NCBI GenBank assembly: GCA_050744865.1
Contig: JBOGHW010000073.1
Span: 1-64,000, forward strand
Origin: JAKACA01 sp050744865
GTDB lineage: Bacteria > Actinomycetota > Acidimicrobiia > Acidimicrobiales > Bog-793
DNA: 64,000 nt
Reading direction: 5' to 3'
The translations under genes were made by a program, and so were the position numbers. Of the stretch, positions 1-8,627 are shown one piece after another; positions within the stretch are counted from its first letter, which is position 1, and each line of letters opens with the position of its first letter. The notes below the pieces were generated by a model that saw only the letters and a list, made by a program, of their open reading frames with translations, was not told the origin of the DNA and did no database searches.

Positions 1-52
1 GCGGGCGGTGGGGCGCCGGCGGCGAGGCCAGGCCCACGCCGGGACCGGCACG

Positions 53-1258
53 TCAGCGGACCGAGAGCTCCGAGCGGTAGACCCGCGACGGCCCCATCGA
101 GGCCATCCTTTCCGCCAACGCACGGAAGGCGCCGGCAACTTCGGAATCGGGCTGCGCCACGACGATCGGCTCGCCGATGTCCCCGCCCTCCCGTAAGGCG
201 GGCACTAGCGGGAGCTGAGCCAGCAGGCCGACCCCGAGCTCGCCGGCCAGCTGCTGGCCGCCGCCGGCGCCGAACAGCTCGTAGCGCCGGTCGTCATCGC
301 CGACGAACCACGACATGTTCTCGATCACCCCGCGCATAGGCAGACGCAGCTCGCGGGCCATCACTGCCGCGCGCTGGGCGACCCGGCCGGCGGCAGGCTG
401 AGGCGTCGTCACGACGAACAGCTCTGCTTTCGGCACGAATTGGGCGATCGACATCGACACGTCACCGGTCCCGGGCGGCAGGTCTATCAGAAGGAACTCC
501 GGCGCTCCCCAGTGGACGTCCACAAGGAACTGCTCAAGCGCCTTGTGGAGCATCGGGCCGCGCCAGATGACCGCCTTTTCCTCGGGCACGAAGAAGCCCA
601 TCGACATGACCCTGACCCCGAAAGCCACAGGCGGCACGAGGAGCTCGCCGAACATCGTCGGAGCCTCGGTCACGCCGAGCATCGAAGGAACCGAGAAACC
701 GTACACGTCGGCGTCGAGCAGGCCAACGGAGTGCCCGGCCTGGGCGAGCGCAACCGCCAGGTTGACCGTGACGCTGGACTTCCCGACTCCGCCCTTGCCG
801 GATCCGATCAGCAGCACCCTCGTCGGCGACGACTTGTCGGCGAACGGGTTCGCTCGTGGCACCGGTCCTTCGCTCCCGTGCCGGCCACCAGGACGGTGTC
901 CTGGCCCCGGCTCGGCGCCGGCGGCCGGGCGACCCTGCAAGCCGAGCTCGTGGATCCGGGCGGCGAGCTCGGCCTCCTCCGGCGGAGTCATCTCGAGCAA
1001 CCGCACCTCCGCGCCGGCTGCCCCGGCTGCCGCAACGCTGGTGGTGATCAACCGGGTCAATTCGTTGCGGGCCGAGGCACCGCCTTCTCCTCCGTACACC
1101 GAGGCGGGAACACCGATGGTGACTTCGGTCACCCGCCTCTTCTGGTTGACCGCCCGCAACATCTCGAGGTCGCCAAGGGAGTGGAACAGCCGGGGATCCT
1201 TGATGGCTGCCACGGCCGCGACCAACTCCTCGCCGCCTAGTCGAGGTATGTCTGGCAT
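53..1258 (-). CDS. mrp: Mrp/NBP35-family P-loop ATPase (Fe-S carrier type)
   Basis: A 401-residue protein. The N-terminal 100 residues resemble the MIP18/DUF59 domain found in front of Mrp ATPases, followed by a Pro/Gly-rich linker. The deviant Walker A GSGKGGVGKSS lies near residues 152-162, and LLIDLPPGTGD is the Mrp Walker B region. Mrp proteins act as Fe-S cluster carriers or loading factors in the cytoplasm. The usual CxxC after ENMS is absent here (ENMSWFVGDDD), which I recall as common in actinobacterial Mrp, so the mode of cluster binding is open. It is divergent from a SufR-like regulator and a cysteine desulfurase, which supports a role in Fe-S metabolism. The start is an ATG 20 bp from the divergent start. 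Confidence 0.93.
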   Translation of the reverse strand: MPDIPRLGGEELVAAVAAIKDPRLFHSLGDLEMLRAVNQKRRVTEVTIGVPASVYGGEGGASARNELTRLITTSVAAAGAAGAEVRLLEMTPPEEAELAARIHELGLQGRPAAGAEPGPGHRPGGRHGSEGPVPRANPFADKSSPTRVLLIGSGKGGVGKSSVTVNLAVALAQAGHSVGLLDADVYGFSVPSMLGVTEAPTMFGELLVPPVAFGVRVMSMGFFVPEEKAVIWRGPMLHKALEQFLVDVHWGAPEFLLIDLPPGTGDVSMSIAQFVPKAELFVVTTPQPAAGRVAQRAAVMARELRLPMRGVIENMSWFVGDDDRRYELFGAGGGQQLAGELGVGLLAQLPLVPALREGGDIGEPIVVAQPDSEVAGAFRALAERMASMGPSRVYRSELSVR

Positions 1259-1278
1259 CGCCCCGGTACGATAACGGC
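1259..1278. promoter_or_regulatory. Divergent overlapping -10 elements for mrp and the SufR-like regulator
   Basis: The whole intergenic space is 20 bp. On the plus strand TACGAT (1267-1272) is followed by exactly 6 nt and then the GTG at 1279, the geometry of a leaderless transcript starting at the G of the start codon. On the minus strand TATCGT (1268-1273) lies 9 nt before the mrp ATG. The two hexamers overlap, so only one polymerase could occupy them at a time, and a regulator bound here would affect both genes. This is inferred from sequence; no start site has been mapped. Confidence 0.6.
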
Positions 1279-1989
1279 GTGGGCCGAGTTGCAGGCGTGG
1301 AAGACGACGCAGGATTTTCGGCGGCCGTGGAGGCGATCACGTCGGCCTTTGGCGACTCGACCAGGCGAGGAATCTATCTTTACGTCCGCGAGCACGAGGG
1401 CACTACTGCGACCGAGGTCGCCGAGCACTTCGCGCTTCACCCGAACGTGGCCAGGCACCATCTCGAAAGGCTCGCCGGTGCGGGCCACGTCCAGGTCTTC
1501 GTCGACCACGGCCCTTCGGTGGGACGGCCCTCCAAGCGTTACAGGGCACGCCTCTCGTCCGACGCAGGCCAGGTCCCAACGCATCGCGACGACCTCCTTG
1601 TTCTCCTGCTGGCTCGCCTGCTGCCCCTCGTCGAACCGGTGACCGCCGAGCGCGTCGCCCACGAGGTCGGCGCCGAATACGGCCGCACCCTCGGCACCCA
1701 GATGTCGCCCGGCGAGGCGCCGCGCTCAGTGCGCTCGGCAATGCAGGCGGTGGCTGATGCTTTGACGGCGCACGGCTTCGCTGCCCATGCGGCCGGGCCG
1801 CCCGAGGCGAACACGATCGTCCGAGGGCACTGCCCATTCGGCAACGCCGCCATCGAGAACCCGGTGCTGTGCGCTGCTGACCGCGGGCTCGTGGAAGGGC
1901 TGCTGTCGGTGCTCTGCGGCGACGCGGTCCCCGTCCAGCTGACCTCCCGCGCCATGGGCGACGAGACGTGCGTCACCGTCGCCGGCTGA
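1279..1989 (+). CDS. SufR-like winged-helix regulator with three C-terminal cysteines
   Basis: A 236-residue protein. Residues about 15-90 form an ArsR/MarR-like winged helix (TATEVAEHFALHPNVARHHL as recognition segment, then VGRPSKRYR of the wing). Near the C-terminus there are three cysteines, in HCPFG, VLCAAD and SVLCGD, spaced C-x12-C-x14-C. This resembles the cluster-binding region of SufR, the [Fe-S]-sensing repressor of suf genes. It is followed after 1 bp by a cysteine desulfurase and diverges from mrp, so control of Fe-S assembly is a consistent role. The GTG start is supported by the leaderless-type -10 exactly 6 nt upstream. The exact family is inferred from motif spacing only. Confidence 0.8.
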   Translation: MGRVAGVEDDAGFSAAVEAITSAFGDSTRRGIYLYVREHEGTTATEVAEHFALHPNVARHHLERLAGAGHVQVFVDHGPSVGRPSKRYRARLSSDAGQVPTHRDDLLVLLLARLLPLVEPVTAERVAHEVGAEYGRTLGTQMSPGEAPRSVRSAMQAVADALTAHGFAAHAAGPPEANTIVRGHCPFGNAAIENPVLCAADRGLVEGLLSVLCGDAVPVQLTSRAMGDETCVTVAG

Positions 1990-1990
1990 G

Positions 1991-3145
1991 GTGACAGCCC
2001 AGCGCCATTATCTCGACCACGCCTCGACCACCCCCTTGCGGGCGGAGGCCGGCCGGGCGATGAGCGACTGGCTGGAGACCGCTGGGCAGCCGGGTGGCGT
2101 CGGTGACCCAGGACGCGTGCACACAGAGGGCAGGGTCGCCCGCGATGCGATCGAGCAGGCGAGGGCACAACTCGCCGCCCTCTTCGGAACCGAGCCGTCG
2201 AGAGTCGTGTTCACTAGCGGTGCCACCGAAGCTGCCAACGCCGCTGTGTTCTCCGCCGCCGCGCAAAGACCCAGTGGGCCGCTTGTGGCTGCCGCCGTCG
2301 AGCACTCGTCGGTTCGCGAGGCTTGCTCCCGCGCAGGCTCGCCAGTGCTTGTGCCGGGTGTCGACGGCGCCGGGCGCCTCAACCTCGACGAGCTCGATCG
2401 AATCCTGCTTGGCGACAGACCGGCGCTCGTCAACTGCCAACTCGCCAACCATGAGGTCGGCACGCTGCAGCCGGTCGAGGAGGTCATCGCCCGGTGCGGG
2501 CACGCCGGGGTCCCGGTCCATGTCGATGCCGCGGCGGCTGCCGGCCACCTGGCACTGGACTTCGCCGCGATGGGCGCCAGCTATCTGTCCGTCAGCTCGC
2601 ACAAGCTCGGCGGCCCGCCCGGCACCGGTGCCCTGCTCATCCGGCGCGGGCTGCGGCTGGCGCCTCTACTGGTCGGCGGATCCGAGGAGAGGGGCAGGCG
2701 GGCCGGAGCTGAGAACGTACTCGGGATCGTCGGTTTCGGAGCTGCATGCGAGGCACTCTCGGTTGACGGCGTCCTCGGCGCCGAAGCTGCGCGGGCCGGC
2801 GAGCACACCCGGGCACTGATAGCAGCGGCCGAGGGCGTCACAGGTGTCGAGGTGGTCGGAGATCCAGACCGGAGAGCTCCGCACATCGTTGGACTGTCGA
2901 TCGGGGGGGTCCTCGGCGAAGCGGTCCTGCTCTCGCTCGACCGGGCGGGGGTCGCCACGCACTCCGGGTCGGCCTGTTCCTCTGAGGTGCTCGAGCCCTC
3001 CCCCGTCCTGGCCGCCATGGGGCTCGACCCGGACCGATCGCTGCGCGTGTCGGTCGGCTGGACCACGACCGCCGATGACGTCGCAGCCTTCGGCGACGCG
3101 TTCGGCCGCTGCGTCGAGGACCTCCGCTCCCTCGGCGGTACCTGA
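1991..3145 (+). CDS. Cysteine desulfurase (NifS/IscS family, PLP-dependent)
   Basis: A 384-residue class V aminotransferase-fold enzyme that transfers sulfur from cysteine to an active-site Cys for Fe-S or thio-cofactor synthesis. Visible motifs are YLDHASTTPLR at the N-terminus, SGATEAAN, NHEVGT, the cofactor-binding Asp in VHVDAAAAAGH, the PLP lysine in SVSSHKLGGPPG and the persulfide Cys in HSGSACSSE. The length and the short Cys loop fit the IscS/NifS group I type. The GTG start is one base after the stop of the regulator, so the two are translationally coupled. With Mrp it completes a small Fe-S gene set. It could alternatively serve tRNA thiolation (no mnmA is in this window). Confidence 0.95.
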   Translation: MTAQRHYLDHASTTPLRAEAGRAMSDWLETAGQPGGVGDPGRVHTEGRVARDAIEQARAQLAALFGTEPSRVVFTSGATEAANAAVFSAAAQRPSGPLVAAAVEHSSVREACSRAGSPVLVPGVDGAGRLNLDELDRILLGDRPALVNCQLANHEVGTLQPVEEVIARCGHAGVPVHVDAAAAAGHLALDFAAMGASYLSVSSHKLGGPPGTGALLIRRGLRLAPLLVGGSEERGRRAGAENVLGIVGFGAACEALSVDGVLGAEAARAGEHTRALIAAAEGVTGVEVVGDPDRRAPHIVGLSIGGVLGEAVLLSLDRAGVATHSGSACSSEVLEPSPVLAAMGLDPDRSLRVSVGWTTTADDVAAFGDAFGRCVEDLRSLGGT

Positions 3146-3167
3146 CCCCCCAGCCTTGGGTCTTTGG

Positions 3168-3188
3168 CCCTCGCCCACAACCCGAGGG
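3168..3188. terminator. Possible hairpin between convergent genes
   Basis: CCCTCG (3168-3173) can pair with CGAGGG (3183-3188) around a 9-nt loop, in the 88-bp gap between the desulfurase and the convergent SDR. There is no T-run on either side, so intrinsic termination is weakly supported. Confidence 0.25.
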
Positions 3189-3233
3189 GGAACGAGACGC
3201 GCTTGTCGGAAGTAGCCGCGTTTCGCCGGTTAC

Positions 3234-4019
3234 TCACCAGGTCAGCCCAAGCGCCTCCCGCATGGTCGCCTCGAAGGCGGCGTCGTCCATCGTCGCCCGT
3301 GCTCCAAGAACCAGGGCGGCGTCGTCGCCGACAGGGACCCGCAATGGTGTCGCCGGGTCGTCGATGGCGTCTGCCACGGCCCTGGCAACGATCTCGGGGC
3401 CGGGACGCCCACCGGGATTCAGCACAGTGTCGGGCGAGCCCCACTGGCGCCTGAGCTCGTCGTAGTCGCTGTGACCGTGGAAGGCGGGCCCGTGCAGCAT
3501 GCCAGGGGCCGTGTAACCCGGCTGGATGATCACAACCCGGATCCCGAAGTGCCCCATCTCGACGTGGAGCGACTCGGAAATCGCCTCAATTGCGTGCTTG
3601 CTGGCGGCATAGGCGCCCTCGAGCGGCGTTCCCACGCGCCCTTGGATGGAGCTGATGTTCACCACCACGCCGGACCCTCGCGCCCGCCAGGGACCCAGAA
3701 CGGCTTGAAGCACCCTTACGAGACCGAGCACGTTGGTGTCGAGCATGTCCCTGAACCTCTCGATCGGGAGGGCCTCGACCGGCCCGACACTTGTGACGGC
3801 TGCGTTGTTCACCACCGCGTCCACCTCGCCGGCGATGTCGAAAGCTCTCCGCACCGATTCGGCGTCGGTCACGTCCAGTGCCACCGCCTGTGCGGCGGGG
3901 AGGGATGCCACCAAGGAGACGTCCCGCGCCGTTGCGATGACATGATGCCCGCGACTGGCCAGCTCGGTGACTGTTGCCGCCCCGATGGCCCTGCCTGCTC
4001 CTGTGACAAGAACTCGCAA
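3234..4019 (-). CDS. Short-chain dehydrogenase/reductase
   Basis: A 261-residue classical SDR. The Rossmann motif TGAGRAIG is at residues 6-13, NNAAV near residue 90, the catalytic Ser lies in VVNISSIQG and the catalytic pair in YAASK. The C-terminal third is variable and gives no substrate. Such enzymes reduce carbonyls or oxidise alcohols with NAD(P)(H). The gene stands alone, convergent to the desulfurase and 36 bp after (in minus-strand order) the last gene of the ccm operon, so it may be read as a distal operon member. Function beyond oxidoreductase is not determinable. Confidence 0.88.
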   Translation of the reverse strand: MRVLVTGAGRAIGAATVTELASRGHHVIATARDVSLVASLPAAQAVALDVTDAESVRRAFDIAGEVDAVVNNAAVTSVGPVEALPIERFRDMLDTNVLGLVRVLQAVLGPWRARGSGVVVNISSIQGRVGTPLEGAYAASKHAIEAISESLHVEMGHFGIRVVIIQPGYTAPGMLHGPAFHGHSDYDELRRQWGSPDTVLNPGGRPGPEIVARAVADAIDDPATPLRVPVGDDAALVLGARATMDDAAFEATMREALGLTW

Positions 4020-4055
4020 TTTGTCTCCTGTGTCGGATCCGAGCTGTGGCGCAAG

Positions 4056-4910
4056 CTAGGCCGCACCGGAAGCCAGCGCCGCGGGCAGGGTCTCCCCGGC
4101 TGCGCTGTAGGCGGCGGCGGCGGTGGTGTGCACAAGCGACACAAGGCTCTTCGGCCGCTTGTCCTTGGCCATCGCATCGAGTTGTTTGGCCAGGGCGTTG
4201 AACTGTACGACGGCACTCTTGGGATCGTTGTCGTCGACGTAGAGAACCACCCCGTAGTAAGCCCGCGCCAGCTCGTAACCGGGGGCGACCTTGACCGCCA
4301 TGGCTATCTGGGCGCCGCCGCTCGCCACCAGCTTGTCGTTTGCCGTGCTGAGGCCGACGGCCCGCACGAGCCAGCCTCCGTCGGCCAGGGCCTCGGGCTG
4401 GCGAGGATCGAGCTGCAAGACGTCGGCATAGGTGGCGATCGCCTGGCTGACCTCTGTTCCCCCGTTGGCGCTGGCGAGAACCGACGCCTCGGCGAGCTCG
4501 ATCTGGATCCGCGTGGACACCGGCAGGCCAGGCGCCGGCTTGGCGAATGGTGCCACGCCGGCGAGCGCCAGACCGCCTATCAGTCCTGCCGCCAGGAGGC
4601 AGCCGACGCCGGCGAAGGCCACGCCGCGGCGACGTTTGCGGGGAGTCGGGCGTGCGTTTCGACGGGAGCGGCTCTCCGCCGGCTCGGCCGGCGCGTCGTC
4701 CCCTAGCCCTGCCAGGGCGGCGGCCACCTCGCCGGCACGCGCCGTATAACGCGCCCGCAGCTCGTCGTAGTCCTCGATGGCGAGGTCGCCCGCCGCCTGC
4801 TCCCGATCGAGGTCTTCGAGGGAGCGCCGCAGGTGGTTCTCCTCGTCAAGCAGCTCGGCCGGCGTCCGGCTCGTGGCACCCGTCCGGGAGCGGAGACCGC
4901 GGCGGCTCAT
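4056..4910 (-). CDS. CcmI/CycH-like TPR protein of cytochrome c maturation
   Basis: A 284-residue protein. The N-terminal cytoplasmic segment holds a charged helix (LDEENHLRRSLEDLDREQA, then EDYDELRARY) typical of the region before the TPR in CcmI-like proteins. A transmembrane helix follows at about residues 90-112 after a basic stretch, then a TPR-like extracytoplasmic part (ATYADVLQLDPRQPEALAD). In other bacteria CcmI delivers apocytochrome c to CcmF/CcmH. The ATG at 4910 was chosen because it forms an ATGA overlap with ccmH; the longer open frame upstream is a shadow of ccmH. It is the last gene of the ccm operon. CcmI is poorly conserved, so the name rests on architecture and position. 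Confidence 0.75.
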   Translation of the reverse strand: MSRRGLRSRTGATSRTPAELLDEENHLRRSLEDLDREQAAGDLAIEDYDELRARYTARAGEVAAALAGLGDDAPAEPAESRSRRNARPTPRKRRRGVAFAGVGCLLAAGLIGGLALAGVAPFAKPAPGLPVSTRIQIELAEASVLASANGGTEVSQAIATYADVLQLDPRQPEALADGGWLVRAVGLSTANDKLVASGGAQIAMAVKVAPGYELARAYYGVVLYVDDNDPKSAVVQFNALAKQLDAMAKDKRPKSLVSLVHTTAAAAYSAAGETLPAALASGAA

Positions 4911-5341
4911 GCTCCCGCCGACGGTGAGGCTCTGGCGGACCGCTGCCGCCGCCACAGGAACAGCCCGAGCAGCACGGCCGCCACGACGATCAAGCCGATG
5001 GGCACCAGGTACAGCACCGACCGCGCCCCGGTGGCCGGGACGAGCAGGCCGCTCTGGCCGTACCGATCGACCACGGCATTCTCGATCCGCTGGTTGCTCC
5101 AGCCGTCGTGGACCCAGGCTACGACCTGGCCACGCAGCGCCACCGAGGACGCCGCCTGCGACTGCGCAATCGACAAGTCCTCGCAGCCGGGACACTTGAT
5201 GAGGCTCTCCAACTGTGAGATACGGGCGGCGGCCGAAGTCGGAGGCGGATGGTCACTGCCTACGGCCAACACGGCCACGGCAGCCACGGCGAACAGCCCC
5301 CAGGCGACCCGCGAGCTCAGGAGCTTCATGAACGTCCGCAT
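4907..5341 (-). CDS. ccmH: Cytochrome c maturation protein CcmH
   Basis: A 144-residue membrane-anchored thiol oxidoreductase. It has an N-terminal hydrophobic segment, the redox motif in LIKCPGCEDLSIAQSQA (equivalent to the LRCxxCQ motif of CcmH/CycL), and a second transmembrane helix near the C-terminus (YLVPIGLIVVAAVLLGLFL). It is known to reduce the apocytochrome CXXCH thiols together with CcmG. The ATG at 5341 is preferred because a GGGAG element stands 9 nt upstream. A TTG at 5347 would give a TTGA overlap with ccmG but only 3 nt from the same element, so the start is slightly uncertain. Confidence 0.92.
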   Translation of the reverse strand: MRTFMKLLSSRVAWGLFAVAAVAVLAVGSDHPPPTSAAARISQLESLIKCPGCEDLSIAQSQAASSVALRGQVVAWVHDGWSNQRIENAVVDRYGQSGLLVPATGARSVLYLVPIGLIVVAAVLLGLFLWRRQRSARASPSAGA

Positions 5342-5343
5342 CT

Positions 5344-5931
5344 TCAAGCTCTCCCAGCGGACTCCTGCTGGATCGCCTGGTCGAGACCTGAGGCGGTTAC
5401 GGGCCCGAGGAGAGAGGCGACCACCCGACCCGTCGGGTCGACCAGGAACGAGTGTGGCAGCGAGCCGACTCCGTAGTTGGAGGCGACGATCCCGCCCGGG
5501 TCGACGACAGACGGCCAGCTTGCGCCCGCGGACTGCTGGAAGCTCTTCCCGTCGGCCTCGGTGTCCCCGTAGAGGACCCCGATGACCTCCGGCTTGGCAC
5601 CGTCGGGGCGGGAGTAGAGGAATTGCTCGAGCTGCGGTTCTTCAGCCTGGCAGGCGTTGCACCAGGAGGCGAAGAAGTTCACGAGTACCCAGCGGCCGCG
5701 GTACGACGCCAGCGAGACAGTTTCGCCCGTGAAGCTCTTGGCGACGATGGCAGGTGCCGCCCGGCCGACGAGAGGGCTCTTCGCCTCGACCATCATGGCT
5801 GGCTGGCGGGTGGCCAATACCGACACCAGCACCACTGCGACGACTCCGACAGCCAGTGCCGACCAGCGGGCCGCCCGGAAACGCCGGCGCCCGATCGCGG
5901 CACCACTGCTCGTAGTGGCGTCGCTGCTCAT
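5344..5931 (-). CDS. ccmG: Thioredoxin-like protein CcmG/DsbE
   Basis: A 195-residue membrane-tethered thioredoxin-fold protein. A single N-terminal transmembrane helix (ALAVGVVAVVLVSVLA) anchors it outside the cytoplasmic membrane, and the redox site is WCNAC in FFASWCNACQAEEPQ. The cis-Pro region is GSLPHSFLVDP. It hands electrons to CcmH or apocytochrome during heme attachment. The start overlaps the ccmF stop (ATGA). It could also be called ResA/TlpA-like on sequence alone; its place between ccmF and ccmH decides for CcmG. Confidence 0.92.
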   Translation of the reverse strand: MSSDATTSSGAAIGRRRFRAARWSALAVGVVAVVLVSVLATRQPAMMVEAKSPLVGRAAPAIVAKSFTGETVSLASYRGRWVLVNFFASWCNACQAEEPQLEQFLYSRPDGAKPEVIGVLYGDTEADGKSFQQSAGASWPSVVDPGGIVASNYGVGSLPHSFLVDPTGRVVASLLGPVTASGLDQAIQQESAGRA

Positions 5932-7931
5932 ACCGGCGCGGCTACCGGCTGCAAGGGCTCCGGCAGCGAGCTGTCATCCTCGGCCGGCGGAGGGGTGGGG
6001 GGTCGGCGCTTGCGCCGTCGCTTCCCCGGGACCGCCGCCAGGATGGCACCGAGACCGGTCAGAACGCCTCCGAACCACAGCCAGAAGACGAGCGGCTGAT
6101 CGACGATGCTCACCGAGGCCGGCCCCTTTCCGTTCGCCGCCACGGCGCTGATCGTCAAGTAGAAGTCGCGCTGCCATGTCGAGTTGACGGCAGGAGTCTC
6201 GATCCCGTCATAACCCGGGTAGTTGCTGATGGCGGGGTGGAAGGCCTCGCCATTGACGAGGACCGTGCCTGCGATCCCGCTCCGGTTCGGCTGGGCGAAG
6301 GTATGGGAGCCCTCGTAGGTGATCTCGGCCCCCTGGTAGGTCACGGATTGCCCTGGGCGCATAGAGAAAGTCGCCCTATGGCCGTAGGCAGTGGCCGCCG
6401 CCAGGCCGACAGCCACGATCACGACGCCCAGGTGCACGACCATGCCTCCGTTGGAGCGCCCGACGAAGGCGCTCCACCAGGACGAGCCAGCACGATGGGC
6501 GGCTCTTGACGAGAGGGCCAGTTGCCGGATCGCCGAAGAGCCGGCGACGGCAGCCATCCCGAAGGCAGCCAGCGGAGTGAAGCCGCGCACGCCGGCCAGG
6601 ACGCAGACGACCACTACCAGCAGGCCAGCCCACGCCGGCACGGCCAAGCGGCGGCGAAGGGTACCGGTTGCGGCCTTGCGCCAGGGAAGCACAGGCCCGA
6701 CGGCCATGAAGAAGAGCAGCCCGAAGCCGATCGGCACCGTCATGGAGTTGAAGTAGGGCGAGCCGACGGTGATCTCCTGGTTCTGCACCGCCTCCACGAA
6801 GAGGGGGTAGACGGTGCCGAGCAGGACCACGAGGGCAAAAGCCGCAAACAGCAGGTTGTTGACGAGGAAGGCGCCCTCTCGCGAGACCGGCGAGTCGATG
6901 GACCCGGGAGATCGCAGCTTGTCCCCCCGCCAGAAGATAAGCGCGACCCCGGTGAAGACCGACGCCCCGAAGAGCCCGAGCAACGCCGGCCCGATGGCGG
7001 ACGAGTCGGTGAAGGAGTGGACCGATACGAGGACCCCTGAGCGCGTAAGAAACGTACCGAGAATGGTCAACGAGAATGCCGCAATCAAGAGCGACAGGTT
7101 CCAGACCCTGAGCAAGCCCCGGCGCTCCTGGACCATGACCGAGTGGAGGTAGGCGGTGGCGCAGAGCCACGGCAGGAGGGCGGCGTTCTCGACGGGATCC
7201 CAGGCCCAGAAGCCGCCCCAGCCGAGCACTTGGTAGGACCACCAGGCACCCATCACGACGCCAACCGTGAGGCAGGCCCAGGCGATGAGGGTGTAGCGCC
7301 GGGTCTCGATGAGCCAGCCCTCGCCGAGGCGCCCGGTCACCAGCGCCGCCACCGCGAAGGAGAACGGGACGGTGAAGCCCACGAAGCCCAAGTACAGGAA
7401 CACCGGGTGGAAGGCGATCAGGACGTTGTCCTGCAGCAGGGCATTCGGCCCGAGCCCGTTGGAGAGCGGCGCTCCGGTCACTCGCACGAACGGGTTTGCC
7501 GGACCAGTCATCAGGCCGAAGAAGAACGCCGTCACCACGAGGGCCACGAGCAGCGCCCAGGCCACCAGGGGGTCGGTCGCACGATTCCGGAACCGCCGGG
7601 CCATGATCGTCAGGTAGCCGGCAAGGACAAGAGTCCATAGCAGGATCGAGCCTTGCAAGGCGGCCCACATCCCCGTGATCGAGTACAGGAGAGGGGTCTG
7701 CCGGCTGTTGTTGTTGTAGACGTAGGCAAGCGAGAAGTCGTGGGTGACGAGAGCGTGCTCCATGGCGAAAGTAGCCAGCAGCGCTCCGCCGAGCACGCCG
7801 AACGCAGCCTTCGGGGCAGCCGCCAGCCAGGAGGGCCGGCGCCAGGCAAGCCCACCGATGACGGCTATGACTCCGGCGACGGCAGACACGAGGCCGAGAG
7901 CGACTCCGATCTGGCCGAGGGTTGCGTTCAC
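5928..7931 (-). CDS. ccmF: Cytochrome c heme lyase CcmF
   Basis: A 667-residue polytopic membrane protein of the heme handling family. The WWD signature is visible as GGFWAWDPVENAALLPWL at about residues 230-247, and the paired external histidines lie in the surrounding loops. The region after residue 480 has the large extracytoplasmic domain seen in CcmF, followed by a last transmembrane helix (LVFWLWFGGVLTGLGAILA) and a basic tail. CcmF takes heme from CcmE and attaches it to CXXCH. The length matches the family (about 640-660). It overlaps ccmG by 4 bp and starts 10 bp after ccmE ends. Confidence 0.96.
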   Translation of the reverse strand: MNATLGQIGVALGLVSAVAGVIAVIGGLAWRRPSWLAAAPKAAFGVLGGALLATFAMEHALVTHDFSLAYVYNNNSRQTPLLYSITGMWAALQGSILLWTLVLAGYLTIMARRFRNRATDPLVAWALLVALVVTAFFFGLMTGPANPFVRVTGAPLSNGLGPNALLQDNVLIAFHPVFLYLGFVGFTVPFSFAVAALVTGRLGEGWLIETRRYTLIAWACLTVGVVMGAWWSYQVLGWGGFWAWDPVENAALLPWLCATAYLHSVMVQERRGLLRVWNLSLLIAAFSLTILGTFLTRSGVLVSVHSFTDSSAIGPALLGLFGASVFTGVALIFWRGDKLRSPGSIDSPVSREGAFLVNNLLFAAFALVVLLGTVYPLFVEAVQNQEITVGSPYFNSMTVPIGFGLLFFMAVGPVLPWRKAATGTLRRRLAVPAWAGLLVVVVCVLAGVRGFTPLAAFGMAAVAGSSAIRQLALSSRAAHRAGSSWWSAFVGRSNGGMVVHLGVVIVAVGLAAATAYGHRATFSMRPGQSVTYQGAEITYEGSHTFAQPNRSGIAGTVLVNGEAFHPAISNYPGYDGIETPAVNSTWQRDFYLTISAVAANGKGPASVSIVDQPLVFWLWFGGVLTGLGAILAAVPGKRRRKRRPPTPPPAEDDSSLPEPLQPVAAPV

Positions 7932-7941
7932 GGGGCCGGCG

Positions 7942-8472
7942 TCACGGATTGCCCGGCTTGACTCTGCCGGGGTGCGCTGCGATGTACTGCTGCGAGTGCT
8001 TCACCATGATCTGGTCGGAGGCGAACAAGTTGCTCGACCCGACGAAGTGCCCCACGACCACCACGGGCAGGCCTGGGCGGAACAGCTGGGGCGGGTCGCC
8101 GGTGTTGCGGACGAGGAGCGACACTCCAGCCGACGTGATCCTGAACTCGTAGACGTCGCTCTGGAGGTGCTGGACTGTCCCTTTGACGACGGTGCCCTCC
8201 AGTTGGAAGACGCTGTCGCCGAGCGAGGCGCGCTGCGCCACTGCCTGGTTGGTCGTCTTGAAGAAGACGACGGCGGACGTGACCCCTTTGTACAACAGGA
8301 AGCCGATGGCCGCCAGGATCACCAGGCCGACCACCCACATGCGCCGGCGGCTGAGCGGCGATCGCCGCCGGTGCACGACCGGCTCCGTCGGGAGGTCTGG
8401 CACGGCGGGCATGGCGGGCGAGCTGTCGCCCTGTCCGTCCAATTCGAAGCCGGTCTCGGTGTCGATGCTCAC
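7942..8472 (-). CDS. ccmE: Periplasmic-type heme chaperone CcmE
   Basis: A 176-residue protein with one N-terminal transmembrane helix (RMWVVGLVILAAIGFLLYKG) after a basic stretch. The OB-fold domain begins at VFQLEGTVVKGTVQ. The heme-binding motif is HxxxY, seen in IMVKHSQQYIAAHPG, so the covalent ligand is His as in proteobacteria, not the Cys variant. The GTG at 8472 is chosen because GTGA overlaps the stop of ccmD; a longer frame reaching 8673 only reads over ccmD and ccmC. Confidence 0.95.
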   Translation of the reverse strand: MSIDTETGFELDGQGDSSPAMPAVPDLPTEPVVHRRRSPLSRRRMWVVGLVILAAIGFLLYKGVTSAVVFFKTTNQAVAQRASLGDSVFQLEGTVVKGTVQHLQSDVYEFRITSAGVSLLVRNTGDPPQLFRPGLPVVVVGHFVGSSNLFASDQIMVKHSQQYIAAHPGRVKPGNP

Positions 8473-8627
8473 TCGGGCGCCTCCCGGGGGGCGGCGGCCG
8501 GAGGCACCCGGGGCACAGGACGACGCAGGCGCCGCCTGGCTGCCTTCTCCCTCAGCACGAGACTGGCGGCGTACGCCGTCAGCGCCACGAACGCCACTGA
8601 GTAACCCGCTTCGACGTAGCCGCTCAT
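8469..8627 (-). CDS. ccmD: Small membrane protein CcmD
   Basis: A 52-residue ORF read directly from the sequence. It begins MSGYVEAGYSVAFVALTAYA, giving one transmembrane helix, then a basic segment (REKAARRRLRR) and a Pro/Ala tail. This is the architecture of CcmD, which releases holo-CcmE from CcmABC. It is locked between ccmC and ccmE with 4-bp overlaps at both ends (ATGA and GTGA), which makes an accidental ORF unlikely. Automatic pipelines may omit it because of its size. Confidence 0.85.
   Translation of the reverse strand: MSGYVEAGYSVAFVALTAYAASLVLREKAARRRLRRPVPRVPPAAAPREAPE

Noticed and set aside
8..1240. Long plus-strand frames over the mrp gene
   Set aside because: They are shadows of Mrp with no domain; the Mrp motifs on the minus strand are complete.
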